From positions 1-57,000 of the forward strand of contig CASHSZ010000118.1 in assembly GCA_949358305.1 (NCBI GenBank): 57,000 nucleotides of DNA, read 5' to 3'. Of the stretch, positions 39,901 to 48,719 are shown one piece after another. Under the pieces are notes generated by a model. That model was not told the origin of the DNA. It saw only the letters and a list, made by a program, of their open reading frames with translations, and did not search any database. How positions within the stretch are numbered: position 1 is the first letter of the stretch; each line of letters opens with the position of its first letter. The stretch comes from Strigamia acuminata (lineage: Eukaryota; Arthropoda; Chilopoda; Geophilomorpha; Linotaeniidae). The position numbers and the translations under genes are program-made.

Positions 39901-42828
39901 CAGTTGACTTAGCACAAACACCACAAGACCAATGTCTCTGAATGTTCAGAAATAGTGTTTAAACCTTAGTAGAAGGCTCCAATGTAAGTTTTAGAAACAT
40001 CCAATCGATGATTTGGGCGAATAGACTTTTGATCTCATCACAGTTGACTTAGCACAAACACCACAAGACCAATGTCTCTGAACGTTCAGAAATAGTGTTT
40101 AAACCTTAGTAGAAGGCTCCAATGTAAGTTTTAGAAACATCCAACCAATGATTTGGGAGAATAAACTTTTGATCTCATCACAGTTGACTTAGCACAAACA
40201 CCACAAGACCAATGTCTCTGAATGTTCAGAAATAGTGTTTAAACCTTAGTAGAAGGCTCCAATGTAAGTTTTAGAAACATCTAACCAATGATTTGGGAGA
40301 ATAGACTTTGATCTCATCACAGTTGACTTAGCACAAACACCACAAAACCAATGTCTCTGAATGTTCAGAAATAGTGTTTAAACCTTAGTAGAAGGCTCCA
40401 ATGTAAGTTTTAGAAACATCCAACCGATGATTTGGGAGAATCGACTTTTGATCTCATCACAGTTGACTTAGCACAAACACCACAAGACCAATGTCTCTGA
40501 ATGTTCAGAAATAGTGTTTAAACCTTAGTAGAAGGCTCCAATGTAAGTTTTAGAAACATCCAACCAATGATTTGGGAGAATAGACTTTTGATCTCATCAC
40601 AGTTGACTTAGCACAAACACCACAAGACCAATGTCTCTGAACGTTCAGAAATAGTGTTTAAACCTTAGTAGAAGCCTTCAATATAAGTTTTAGCAACACC
40701 CAAGCATTAAATTTTGAAAAAAAAATTTTGAGCTCATTTCACATCGCAGTTGACTTAGCACAAACACCACAAGACCAATGTCTCTGAATGTTCAGAAATA
40801 GTGTTTAAACCTTAGTAGAAGGCTCCAATGTAAGTTTTAGAAACATCCAACCAATGATTTGGGAGAATAGACTTTTGATCTCATCACAGTTGACTTAGCA
40901 CAAACACCACAAGACCAATGTCTCTGAACGTTCAGAAATAGTGTTTAAACCTTAGTAGAAGGCTCCAATGTAAGTTTTAGAAACATCCAACCAATGATTT
41001 GGGAGAATAAACTTTTGATCTCATCACAGTTGACTTAGCACAAACACCACAAGACCAATGTCTCTGAATGTTCAGAAATAGTGTTTAAACCTTAGTAGAA
41101 GCCTTCAATATAAGTTTTAGCAACACCCAAGCATTAAATTTTGAAAAAAAAATTTTGAGCTCATTTCACATCGCAGTTGACTTAGCACAAACACCACAAG
41201 ACCAATGTCTCTGAATGTTCAGAAATAGTGTTTAAACCTTAGTAGAAGGCTCCAATGTAAGTTTTAGAAACATCCAACCAATGATTTGGGAGAATAGACT
41301 TTTGATCTCATCACAGTTGACTTAGCACAAACACCACAAGACCAATGTCTCTGAATGTTCAGAAATAGTGTTTAAACCTTAGTAGAAGGCTCCAATGTAA
41401 GTTTTAGAAACATTCAACCGATGATTTGGGAGAATAGACTTTTGATCTCATCACAGTTGACTTAGCACAAACACCACAAGACCAATGTCTCTGAATGTTC
41501 AGAAATAGTGTTTAAACCTTAGTAGAAGGCTCCAATGTAAGTTTTAGAAACATCCAATCGATGATTTGGGCGAATAGACTTTTGATCTCATCACAGTTGA
41601 CTTAGCACAAACACCACAAGACCAATGTCTCTGAACGTTCAGAAATAGTGTTTAAACCTTAGTAGAAGGCTCCAATGTAAGTTTTAGAAACATCCAACCA
41701 ATGATTTGGGAGAATAAACTTTTGATCTCATCACAGTTGACTTAGCACAAACACCACAAGACCAATGTCTCTGAATGTTCAGAAATAGTGTTTAAACCTT
41801 AGTAGAAGGCTCCAATGTAAGTTTTAGAAACATCTAACCAATGATTTGGGAGAATAGACTTTGATCTCATCACAGTTGACTTAGCACAAACACCACAAAA
41901 CCAATGTCTCTGAATGTTCAGAAATAGTGTTTAAACCTTAGTAGAAGGCTCCAATGTAAGTTTTAGAAACATCCAACCGATGATTTGGGAGAATCGACTT
42001 TTGATCTCATCACAGTTGACTTAGCACAAACACCACAAGACCAATGTCTCTGAATGTTCAGAAATAGTGTTTAAACCTTAGTAGAAGGCTCCAATGTAAG
42101 TTTTAGAAACATCCAACCAATGATTTGGGAGAATAGACTTTTGATCTCATCACAGTTGACTTAGCACAAACACCACAAGACCAATGTCTCTGAACGTTCA
42201 GAAATAGTGTTTAAACCTTAGTAGAAGCCTTCAATATAAGTTTTAGCAACACCCAAGCATTAAATTTTGAAAAAAAAATTTTGAGCTCATTTCACATCGC
42301 AGTTGACTTAGCACAAACACCACAAGACCAATGTCTCTGAATGTTCAGAAATAGTGTTTAAACCTTAGTAGAAGGCTCCAATGTAAGTTTTAGAAACATC
42401 CAACCAATGATTTGGGAGAATAGACTTTTGATCTCATCACAGTTGACTTAGCACAAACACCACAAGACCAATGTCTCTGAACGTTCAGAAATAGTGTTTA
42501 AACCTTAGTAGAAGGCTCCAATGTAAGTTTTAGAAACATCCAACCAATGATTTGGGAGAATAAACTTTTGATCTCATCACAGTTGACTTAGCACAAACAC
42601 CACAAGACCAATGTCTCTGAATGTTCAGAAATAGTGTTTAAACCTTAGTAGAAGCCTTCAATATAAGTTTTAGCAACACCCAAGCATTAAATTTTGAAAA
42701 AAAAATTTTGAGCTCATTTCACATCGCAGTTGACTTAGCACAAACACCACAAGACCAATGTCTCTGAATGTTCAGAAATAGTGTTTAAACCTTAGTAGAA
42801 GCCTTCAATATAAGTTTTAGCAACACCC
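12908..42828. repeat. Satellite array, central block (about 30 kb)
   Basis: Roughly 210 head-to-tail monomers of the 140-bp A and 147-bp B types, all in one orientation. It starts with the right-hand TGAC duplication of element 1 and ends with ACCC at the element 2 junction. B monomers recur every three to eleven monomers. Rare markers reveal copied segments: tcgaacc (20791, 25590), aatcgatg (21501, 26300, again after 36 kb), ggacaatcga (32821, 33808, 35362, after 37 kb), catctaacc (36471, 40279, 41831). There is no gene, RNA gene or other transposon in it. Confidence 0.97.
17490..26970. repeat. Tandem duplication of satellite, 4799-bp period
   Basis: Two adjacent copies, about 17.5-22.2 kb and 22.3-27.0 kb. 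Matching markers all differ by 4799 bp: the B-monomer aagcatta at 17821/22620, the T-deletion monomers at 18551/23350 and 19684/24483, the rare tcgaacc at 20791/25590 and aatcgatg at 21501/26300. Left and right limits are approximate, set where marker variants stop agreeing. Confidence 0.85.
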
Positions 42829-43921
42829 TGTTGCTAGCAACATAAAGGAAAGCTGCTAAACGTCTTAAAAATTAGTCATCTGGAATTATTAAAAAGGGTT
42901 TTTAATATTTATCTTAGATTGGGAATTTAATTAGACACTTATTTGAATATAAGTCTTCTTTGAGTTAGTTTGAGTGAATTTCTCAGTACTGGTTGATCTG
43001 ACCGGATAAATCTGGGAAGAAAAGAGTTCTTACATTAGTTATTTATCCACTTAGAATTTATTTTCTATCTTGTTTACCTGTGTTATGCATGTTTTGATGT
43101 TTCCAAGTGTTTTCCTGTTTCCAGTCCACTACTGTCAATGTAGTGACAAGGTGTAATGATGCTCTCAGACAGCAAAAGGGTACTAGAATGAGAAATGTAT
43201 GTTATTATCAGTTTTAAGCTGTTTCAATCAATTTCTGTTTGTTTTCTGTATATTACTAACCAATTAAGCGTTTTGTTAACTTAGATTGTGTGTAGCCTGT
43301 CTAGTGAGCTAATTTCAAGCCTTTTTATCTTCCTGCAAGTGATCTCTGTTTACATTGTCGGCCATTACTGTGGGAGTGGTCTACTTGTATCTGTAAAGAG
43401 AGGAGAAAATGTTTAATCCCAAAGAGTTTTTGTGGGTTCTGATTAATAATTAATCACTTAATTATTATGCAATGTAAAAGTGTTAAGTTTAAGATTTATC
43501 TGTGTTGATTTATAACTTAACTTCTGCACTTACTGTAAAGTTGCCAGCTCATTGGTCTAAAATGTCTTTACTTATTCTTTTCTCTATTTTATGAGTTGTT
43601 CAGTGTGTTTTAGAGTGAATAATTTAGTTCTCAATGAGCATTGTGTTTAGAGACTGTTGTTAATGTATACTTTTGCATTTAATGTCAAATACTTGCTGTT
43701 AGGCTTATGTGTTTTCAACTATTAACTTCTACGGTAGTTTTGTTGTGCCAGCATTACTTATTTCTCTTTACAAGCACTTAGAGACCTCTGTAACTTTAAG
43801 TGCAAGTGTCCTTATACAATGTGGAGATAGTTACACTTGTTGTTTCTTATTATTGTTAAAGTGTGACTTCTTTGTAAAATCCTCGTGATTCAATTGTAGT
43901 AGTGTTGTTAAGAATTTAGAG

Positions 43922-43927
43922 AATAAA
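43922..43927 (+). terminator. Polyadenylation signal AATAAA in element 2 LTR
   Basis: AATAAA in the 5' LTR, with its functional counterpart in the 3' LTR at 50241-50246. The position matches elements 1 and 3. Confidence 0.6.
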
Positions 43928-43988
43928 ATGGTTGCTTTTTATTTCTCTCCAAGTCTCATTTCTCTATACAACCAGAAAGCAATGTGCA

Positions 43989-43996
43989 GTGAGTAG
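43989..43996 (+). promoter_or_regulatory. Conserved donor-like GTGAGTAG in element 2 LTR
   Basis: Preceded by GCA, this is the best splice-donor match of the three elements. A matching acceptor-like pyrimidine tract ending TTCAG lies at 44872-44895, 112 bp before the ORF start. Splicing would skip the primer site and leader ORFs. Confidence 0.4.
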
Positions 43997-44186
43997 AAAA
44001 ATCCTCCTTCCTCCTCCTTGAACTCACCAGTGGCAGATCATCATGTGAAGCAGCAAGTTCAAGTCCAGTGTTTGCATTTCTTCAAGTCTTTGGCCAACTT
44101 CTGTGTATCAATTTTAGCCAAGCAGCAGTCAAGTATTGCCGCCCCTCCTTCTGGCCTGGTTGTCGCCTGCGACCTTGCCAGAAACA

Positions 44187-45007
44187 ATTTGGTACCGTGA
44201 ACCCAGGATTTCTTCCAGTTATCTCAGTGGACCTTCATGTGTGCTGCAAAATTCATCAGTGGGTTTTGTTCTCAAGCTGTGCAAAGCTTTTATGTGTAAA
44301 GTGCCATTGAAGTTGTGCCACTACAGTGAAGTGTATGCTCTCGTCCGCCTTTCACAGGCAAAAAAGTGGGTTTTTCAAGTTGGATTCTCAAATTGTCAAG
44401 ATGGTCAAGATGTTTTTCAACTTGGATCAAGCAAGGCTTCGAGAGTACGAGCGATCCTGCACGACAATCAATTCCAAACACAACGCAATGTACATCCTAC
44501 AAGAAGATTTGAAGAAATAATTATTAAGAATTATTATTTAAATAGAATAATATCCGAATTTGCTGCTGTAATTATTTCAAAAAGAGTTTTTGATTAGAAA
44601 CTGGTGTAGTTGGGGGGAGAAGAAGTTTAAGTCTTAACAGTTTGAATAAATTCTCGATTCCAGTTTGTGGAATTTAGAGAATATCCAGTGAATTAGTGAA
44701 TAATACCAAGCTTTAGTGTTGGTATCCCAATTTAAAACGAGTATCTAGTCAGAAACTCAATTGTGAAAATAAGAGAATTGTCAATTACCTTTAATTATTG
44801 AATTTTGGGGGTTAATTTGCCAATCCTTTTAACATCTCGTGTGTTTCAATCCTGTTAACAGCTTGTGGATATCCATCCTGTTTTTGTGTGTTCAGTAAAT
44901 CCTAGAGTGTAAAAGAATTAGACAATTTCTTGTTAACCAATTTAGTCAGTTAAGTTGAGTTTGAATCCTGAACTGATCCTTGAATTCTTCATTTCTCGGT
45001 GAGGATT
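44187..45007 (+). other. 5' leader of element 2
   Basis: 821 bp. It contains the primer-binding site (44190 onward), the shared motif AACACAACGC (44477-44486) and an acceptor-like tract ending at 44895. An open frame of up to 153 codons (44136-44597, start codon not ATG) crosses the LTR end and primer site and has no recognisable product. Confidence 0.8.
44190..44209 (+). other. Primer-binding site of element 2
   Basis: TGGTACCGTGAACCCAGGAT begins three bases after the LTR. It begins TGG, as the complement of a tRNA CCA end should, and element 3 has the same TGGTACCGTGA. The tRNA is not identified. Confidence 0.6.
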
Positions 45008-47848
45008 ATGGCTACATTATCCGCTGCTGATCTCGAGGAAAAGGAGGTCATTTGGAAAGCAAAGGCTCAAGGAGCCGAGGATCTGCTGGGATCTTCAGTC
45101 AACATTCTAGACGGAGGAGAGCTGGAAGCCATGCAAATAACGGTTGACCAGCAATTGAGTGATCTCGCCGACGAATTGAAAGCTCTTAAAGACGAGTCAA
45201 AAAGAGAGGACTATTTAGCGGGGCTTCAACGAATTGAAGACATTAGAACCAGAGTAAATTTATTGAAACAAAGAGCAAAAGTGTCTGGAAAAATGGCAGG
45301 GCAATTTGGTTCCCATCCGGGACAGAATTCCAGTTTAAACCAGACGTCCGCTTCATCTAGGAGAAACACGAGATTGCCGAAAACCGACATTGCCAAATTT
45401 AGTGGCGATGCAACTGAATATAGAGGTTTTGCGAATTTATTCGAATCAGCAGTTGATCAGAACACGGAGCTTTCGAACGTGGAAAAGCTTATATATCTGA
45501 GATCATGCTGCACTGGGGCTGCAGAATCCGCAATCAAGTCGTACCCAATAACTGATGACGCCTACCCATTAGCGAAAAACACATTGGAGAGTCTATTCGG
45601 TTCTGAAAACACGCAGAGAAATGCTATTTCAAAGATGATTAGGGAGTCGAAACCCGTTTTCGATCTCTACCCAATCGAGCCACTCAAAGCTCTATTCACG
45701 TCATTGGCATCTGCTGTCCGGACCATGGCGCAACTGTCTGTGTCAGTTGACACTACTGGAACGTACCTTATTCCAGAACTACTTAGAAAATTTCCACCGG
45801 AGATCTCCCAACGTTTTTACCGAAAGCATCAAGGAAAAGTTGATGATGTTAACGTTTTTCTGGACTTCGTAGCAACCGAGATACAACTGGCTGAATTGTC
45901 GGAAGAAAGCGTTCTCCTTAAGCGCGCTCATCTGAAGAAGTCAGAAAAATTTGAGAAAACTTCAAAGGAAACAAGAGAAAGACCAACTGGAACCATGTCC
46001 TCATTCGTGACTTCCGAGAATGGAAAATTGAGTATGAATTCCAAGTCAAATCCAAACCGCAAACCCGCCTGCGCTTATTGTGAGGGTGATCACGCACACG
46101 CAAATTGTGATGCGGATCTCGATGTACCAGCGAGGATCGAAATAGTGAAGAAGAAACGACTTTGTTTCAACTGCTTGAGATATAACCACACAGCCAAAGA
46201 ATGTACCGTGAAGTTTTGTTGTCGCTTGTGTGGTGGAAGACATCACACATCGATCTGCAACAAAAACAACAAAGAAAAAGCGATTACACCAAAAGAAGAA
46301 AACGTGTCTACTAATGTATCGCTTACCGAGTCGGTGGAGATTCAACTGATGGTCTTCACTGCTCTTTTTGTGAAGAAAAATGGAGACATGTACCCCGTCC
46401 GCGGATTATTAGATCCAGGAAGCCATCGCTCCTACGTCACGAAGAGACTAGTAAATAAATTCCGGATGCAAAAGATCGAGACACTACACACGATGACACA
46501 GTGTCTGCTCAACAAAAAGCCAGTTCCGACGACACATGATGTCTTTAGATTCGAACTACAATCAAGACACGGAACAAAAAAGACATCAATCCTTGCATTA
46601 GAAACCGACACACTCCCGAAAGTCAAAGGGATAATTGGAGCAGAAGCCATAAAGCAAGTCCAATCACTCGGACTTGAGATGGCTGAGATACATCCGTCAG
46701 AATCGGAAGACATTGACGTCTTATTAGGAAGCAACGCATGGTGGAAGATTTGTCAAGGTGGAAGCCGAAAAATCAACGACGAGTTGGGATTAATGGAGAC
46801 AATTTTTGGGTGGATTCTAAACGGTCGACTGAAACCAAACAACCCGCTTGAAGAAAACATGGCAGCGTGCAACATTTCTTGCATGGCGGTCGAGTCCAAA
46901 GAAGAAGTGATCTCAAATCAACCTGAAAATGACGAAAACAAAATAGTCCAATTAATTCCGAAATCACTGCCCAACATGAATGGCGAACCCGGTGTGAATA
47001 AACAGACAGACGTCACACCTTCTTGTTTTGCCGCGAGCCTCTCCAGTGGTCTGGAGAAAGAGGAACTGGACACCACCCTCCAAAAAACGAAAAAGTCGTT
47101 TAAGGATGGAGGATTGGTCAACAGAACTCCAAGCTCGGACATGAAGCCGGAATTACGAGGGCGAAATCAGTTAGAGTCAGGGAGAAAGAACGTCGAATTA
47201 CTTACAAACCAAGTGCCCAGTTTACCCAAATTGTGTGCAATCGTGAGATGGAGTGGAAACGTGATTCTGAATTTCTGGAAAAAGAAAATTGATTTGTCAA
47301 CCAATCAAAAGGGAATTCATCTCATCATTGGTCCAATGTATGCGGGAAAAACGACCAAGTTATTGAAGCTTTTAGAAAAGGAAGAGAAGACGTCGTCCCT
47401 GCTAATTAAACACTCCAATGACGATCGTTACAGTAAAACCGAAGTCGTGACCCACGACGGTCATCGACGAGAAGCAATTGCTACCAGTAGCCTAACCAAT
47501 GCTGTGGAAAAAACGAAATTAGTGAAGACAATCAGAATTGACGAAGGACAGTTTTTTCCCGACATTTTTACTTTTTCAAATGAAATGGCTGAGCAAAAGA
47601 AAAAGGTAATAGTCGCCGCATTAGACGTCGACTTCAAGAGTAAGCTTGTTAATCCGATCCGACCCATCCGCCAATCCGCGGATCGGATCGGATCGGATCG
47701 GATGCGGATCGTATCGAAATATCCGGCCGCCATTTTTTTGCGGATCGGTTCGGCGGTCCATCCGCACGGTCAATCCGCGGATGAGAATCCGCTGATCCGC
47801 GGATTGATCCGAGCCATCTGCACGTGCGACGTTTTCTTCGTTTTTTGA
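45008..47848 (+). CDS. Gag-protease-thymidine kinase polyprotein, interrupted by an insertion
   Basis: The first ATG of the frame is 45008; three codons upstream only GTG is found. Residues 1-300 are DUF1759-type Gag, similar along its length to element 1. Zinc knuckles follow at C355-C367, C386/C389/H394/C399 and C405-C417, then DUF1758-type protease with D469 in DPGS and the end motif at about 600 (TIFGWILNG, cf. TLFGWVLTG in element 1). In element 1 the RT follows; here a 155-residue unassigned linker leads to a type II thymidine kinase from about 769: Walker A GPMYAGKT (775-782), and IDEGQFFPDI with the catalytic-base glutamate E846 and the VAALD strand (869-873). At codon 878 a DNA transposon breaks the gene, and the frame runs 69 codons into it to a false stop at 47848. 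The kinase would convert thymidine to dTMP. No RT or integrase motif is seen. A recognised kinase and Gag in one frame without introns argue for capture of an mRNA copy. Confidence 0.9.
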   Translation: MATLSAADLEEKEVIWKAKAQGAEDLLGSSVNILDGGELEAMQITVDQQLSDLADELKALKDESKREDYLAGLQRIEDIRTRVNLLKQRAKVSGKMAGQFGSHPGQNSSLNQTSASSRRNTRLPKTDIAKFSGDATEYRGFANLFESAVDQNTELSNVEKLIYLRSCCTGAAESAIKSYPITDDAYPLAKNTLESLFGSENTQRNAISKMIRESKPVFDLYPIEPLKALFTSLASAVRTMAQLSVSVDTTGTYLIPELLRKFPPEISQRFYRKHQGKVDDVNVFLDFVATEIQLAELSEESVLLKRAHLKKSEKFEKTSKETRERPTGTMSSFVTSENGKLSMNSKSNPNRKPACAYCEGDHAHANCDADLDVPARIEIVKKKRLCFNCLRYNHTAKECTVKFCCRLCGGRHHTSICNKNNKEKAITPKEENVSTNVSLTESVEIQLMVFTALFVKKNGDMYPVRGLLDPGSHRSYVTKRLVNKFRMQKIETLHTMTQCLLNKKPVPTTHDVFRFELQSRHGTKKTSILALETDTLPKVKGIIGAEAIKQVQSLGLEMAEIHPSESEDIDVLLGSNAWWKICQGGSRKINDELGLMETIFGWILNGRLKPNNPLEENMAACNISCMAVESKEEVISNQPENDENKIVQLIPKSLPNMNGEPGVNKQTDVTPSCFAASLSSGLEKEELDTTLQKTKKSFKDGGLVNRTPSSDMKPELRGRNQLESGRKNVELLTNQVPSLPKLCAIVRWSGNVILNFWKKKIDLSTNQKGIHLIIGPMYAGKTTKLLKLLEKEEKTSSLLIKHSNDDRYSKTEVVTHDGHRREAIATSSLTNAVEKTKLVKTIRIDEGQFFPDIFTFSNEMAEQKKKVIVAALDVDFKSKLVNPIRPIRQSADRIGSDRMRIVSKYPAAIFLRIGSAVHPHGQSADENPLIRGLIRAICTCDVFFVF
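47633..47640. other. 8-bp target duplication of nested transposon, left copy (TTCAAGAG)
   Basis: TTCAAGAG ends exactly where the terminal inverted repeat begins; the identical octamer is at 48720-48727. Counting one copy only, the kinase frame is continuous from one side to the other. Confidence 0.95.
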
Positions 47849-47940
47849 TTAAAAACGAAGAAAGCGTTGATTCGTGAAGAAAACGTCGGACGTTTTCTTA
47901 GTTTTTTGATTAAAAACGAAGAAAGCGTTTTCACCAAATT

Positions 47941-48007
47941 TGCAGATTCACCAAATTTGCCCCGAATTCAATAGTTTTGAATTCGGGGCAAATTTGGTGA
48001 ATCTGCA
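47941..48007. repeat. 31-bp perfect hairpin in nested transposon
   Basis: Arms 47941-47971 and 47977-48007 are exact reverse complements around the loop TAGTT. A second copy with 25-bp arms (48440-48464, 48470-48494) has the loop AACTA, so it lies in opposite orientation. Both follow a common direct repeat containing aaaaacgaagaaagcgtttt. Confidence 0.93.
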
Positions 48008-48047
48008 CGTGGGACAAGATCAAGAATCTTTTATTTTATAACAATAA

Positions 48048-48086
48048 ATAACAGTATTAGGAATTTAGGATTCCTAATACTGTTAT
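48048..48086. repeat. 17-bp hairpin in nested transposon
   Basis: Arms 48048-48064 and 48070-48086 pair perfectly around the loop TTAGG. Confidence 0.9.
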
Positions 48087-48291
48087 AAAATTCAAAAGGA
48101 TTTTTATCCATTTCATTTTTTGCAATGAAATGAATAAAATTATATTGTTCTTTATTGATTGTTTTAAATCGTATAAGTTTTAATTGTATTTTTTTTTACA
48201 ATCGTGTGTCGTGTCTCGTGTGTTCGTGTCGTATCCAAGATTCTTTCTACCCAAATCGCCGCAAACTCGAATGAATGATCGTGATTCGATT

Positions 48292-48396
48292 CGTGAAGAA
48301 AACGTCTCACATTTTCTTGGTTTTAAAAAAAAAATGTGAGACGTTTTCTTCACGTATCACGAATATTATTCGTGAATCATGATACGTGAAGAAAAC
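48292..48396. repeat. Two overlapping, mutually exclusive hairpins in nested transposon
   Basis: A 24-bp arm pair (48292-48315 with 48331-48354) and a 17-bp pair (48343-48359 with 48380-48396) share bases 48343-48354, so only one can form at a time. Confidence 0.85.
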
Positions 48397-48439
48397 ATCG
48401 CACGTTTTCTTCGTTTTGATTAAAAACGAAGAAAGCGTT

Positions 48440-48494
48440 TTCACCAAATTTGCCCCGAATTCAAAACTATTGAATTCGGGGCAAATTTGGTGAA
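48440..48494. repeat. 25-bp perfect hairpin, inverted copy of the 47941 hairpin
   Basis: Arms 48440-48464 and 48470-48494, loop AACTA. It contains the same CCGAATTC-centred palindrome as 47941-48007. Confidence 0.92.
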
Positions 48495-48719
48495 TCTGAA
48501 TTGAATTAAAGTCTGGAAAAAATAAAAGCAAAAAAAGAATTAAATCCGCAAATCGATCCGACCTATCCGCGGATCGGATCGGATTGGACGAAGATTGATC
48601 CGGATTGTGCGGTTCATCCGCACGGATCGGATCGGATTGCTTTTTCGGCAATCCGCGAGATTCGGATCGGATGCGGATTACCCGTGGATCCGCACCGATC
48701 CGATCCGTTAACAAGCTTA

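Larger units (their letters stand above)
42829..44186 (+). repeat. Element 2 5' LTR
   Basis: 1358 bp, beginning with the perfect 14-bp palindrome TGTTGCTAGCAACA and ending CCAGAAACA. AATAAA is at 43922-43927 and GTGAGTAG at 43989-43996, followed by a CT-rich stretch (cctccttcctcctcc). A small inverted repeat CACTAC/GTAGTG (43127-43145) follows CTGTTTCCAGTCCAC, which is shared in near form with the element 3 LTR (55491 onward), so the two LTRs are distantly related. Confidence 0.95.
47641..48719. mobile_element. Non-autonomous DNA transposon (hAT-like MITE) inside the kinase gene
   Basis: 1079 bp with perfect 12-bp terminal inverted repeats TAAGCTTGTTAA, continuing imperfectly into GATCCG-rich subterminal repeats at both ends (47653-47780 and 48545-48707). 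The 8-bp duplication suggests the hAT superfamily, though P or Merlin-type elements also make 8-bp duplications. It has no transposase ORF. The centre (47830-48490) is AT-rich and full of inverted repeats. A reverse-strand open frame at 48307-48714 runs through the GATCCG repeats and is not credible as a gene. Confidence 0.88.

Noticed and set aside
12908-42828. Hidden gene or RNA gene inside the long satellite block
   Set aside because: I found no interruption other than monomer variants, no long frame and no tRNA- or rRNA-like segment.
44018-44200. 60-80 codon frames at the end of the element 2 LTR and in its copy at 50337
   Set aside because: Several begin at non-ATG codons, run in two frames at once and end in satellite in the 3' copy; not credible as proteins.
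45918-47733. Minus-strand open frames opposite the element 2 ORF
   Set aside because: Antisense shadows of Gag, protease and kinase coding sequence, with no recognisable domains.
47641-47848. Kinase C-terminus as read into the transposon
   Set aside because: The 69 extra codons are translated GATCCG repeat and hairpin sequence; this is read-through into the insertion, not an evolved end.
48307-48714. Reverse-strand open frame of 135 codons
   Set aside because: It runs through the GATCCG repeats and hairpins of the MITE; composition is repeat-driven and no domain is visible.
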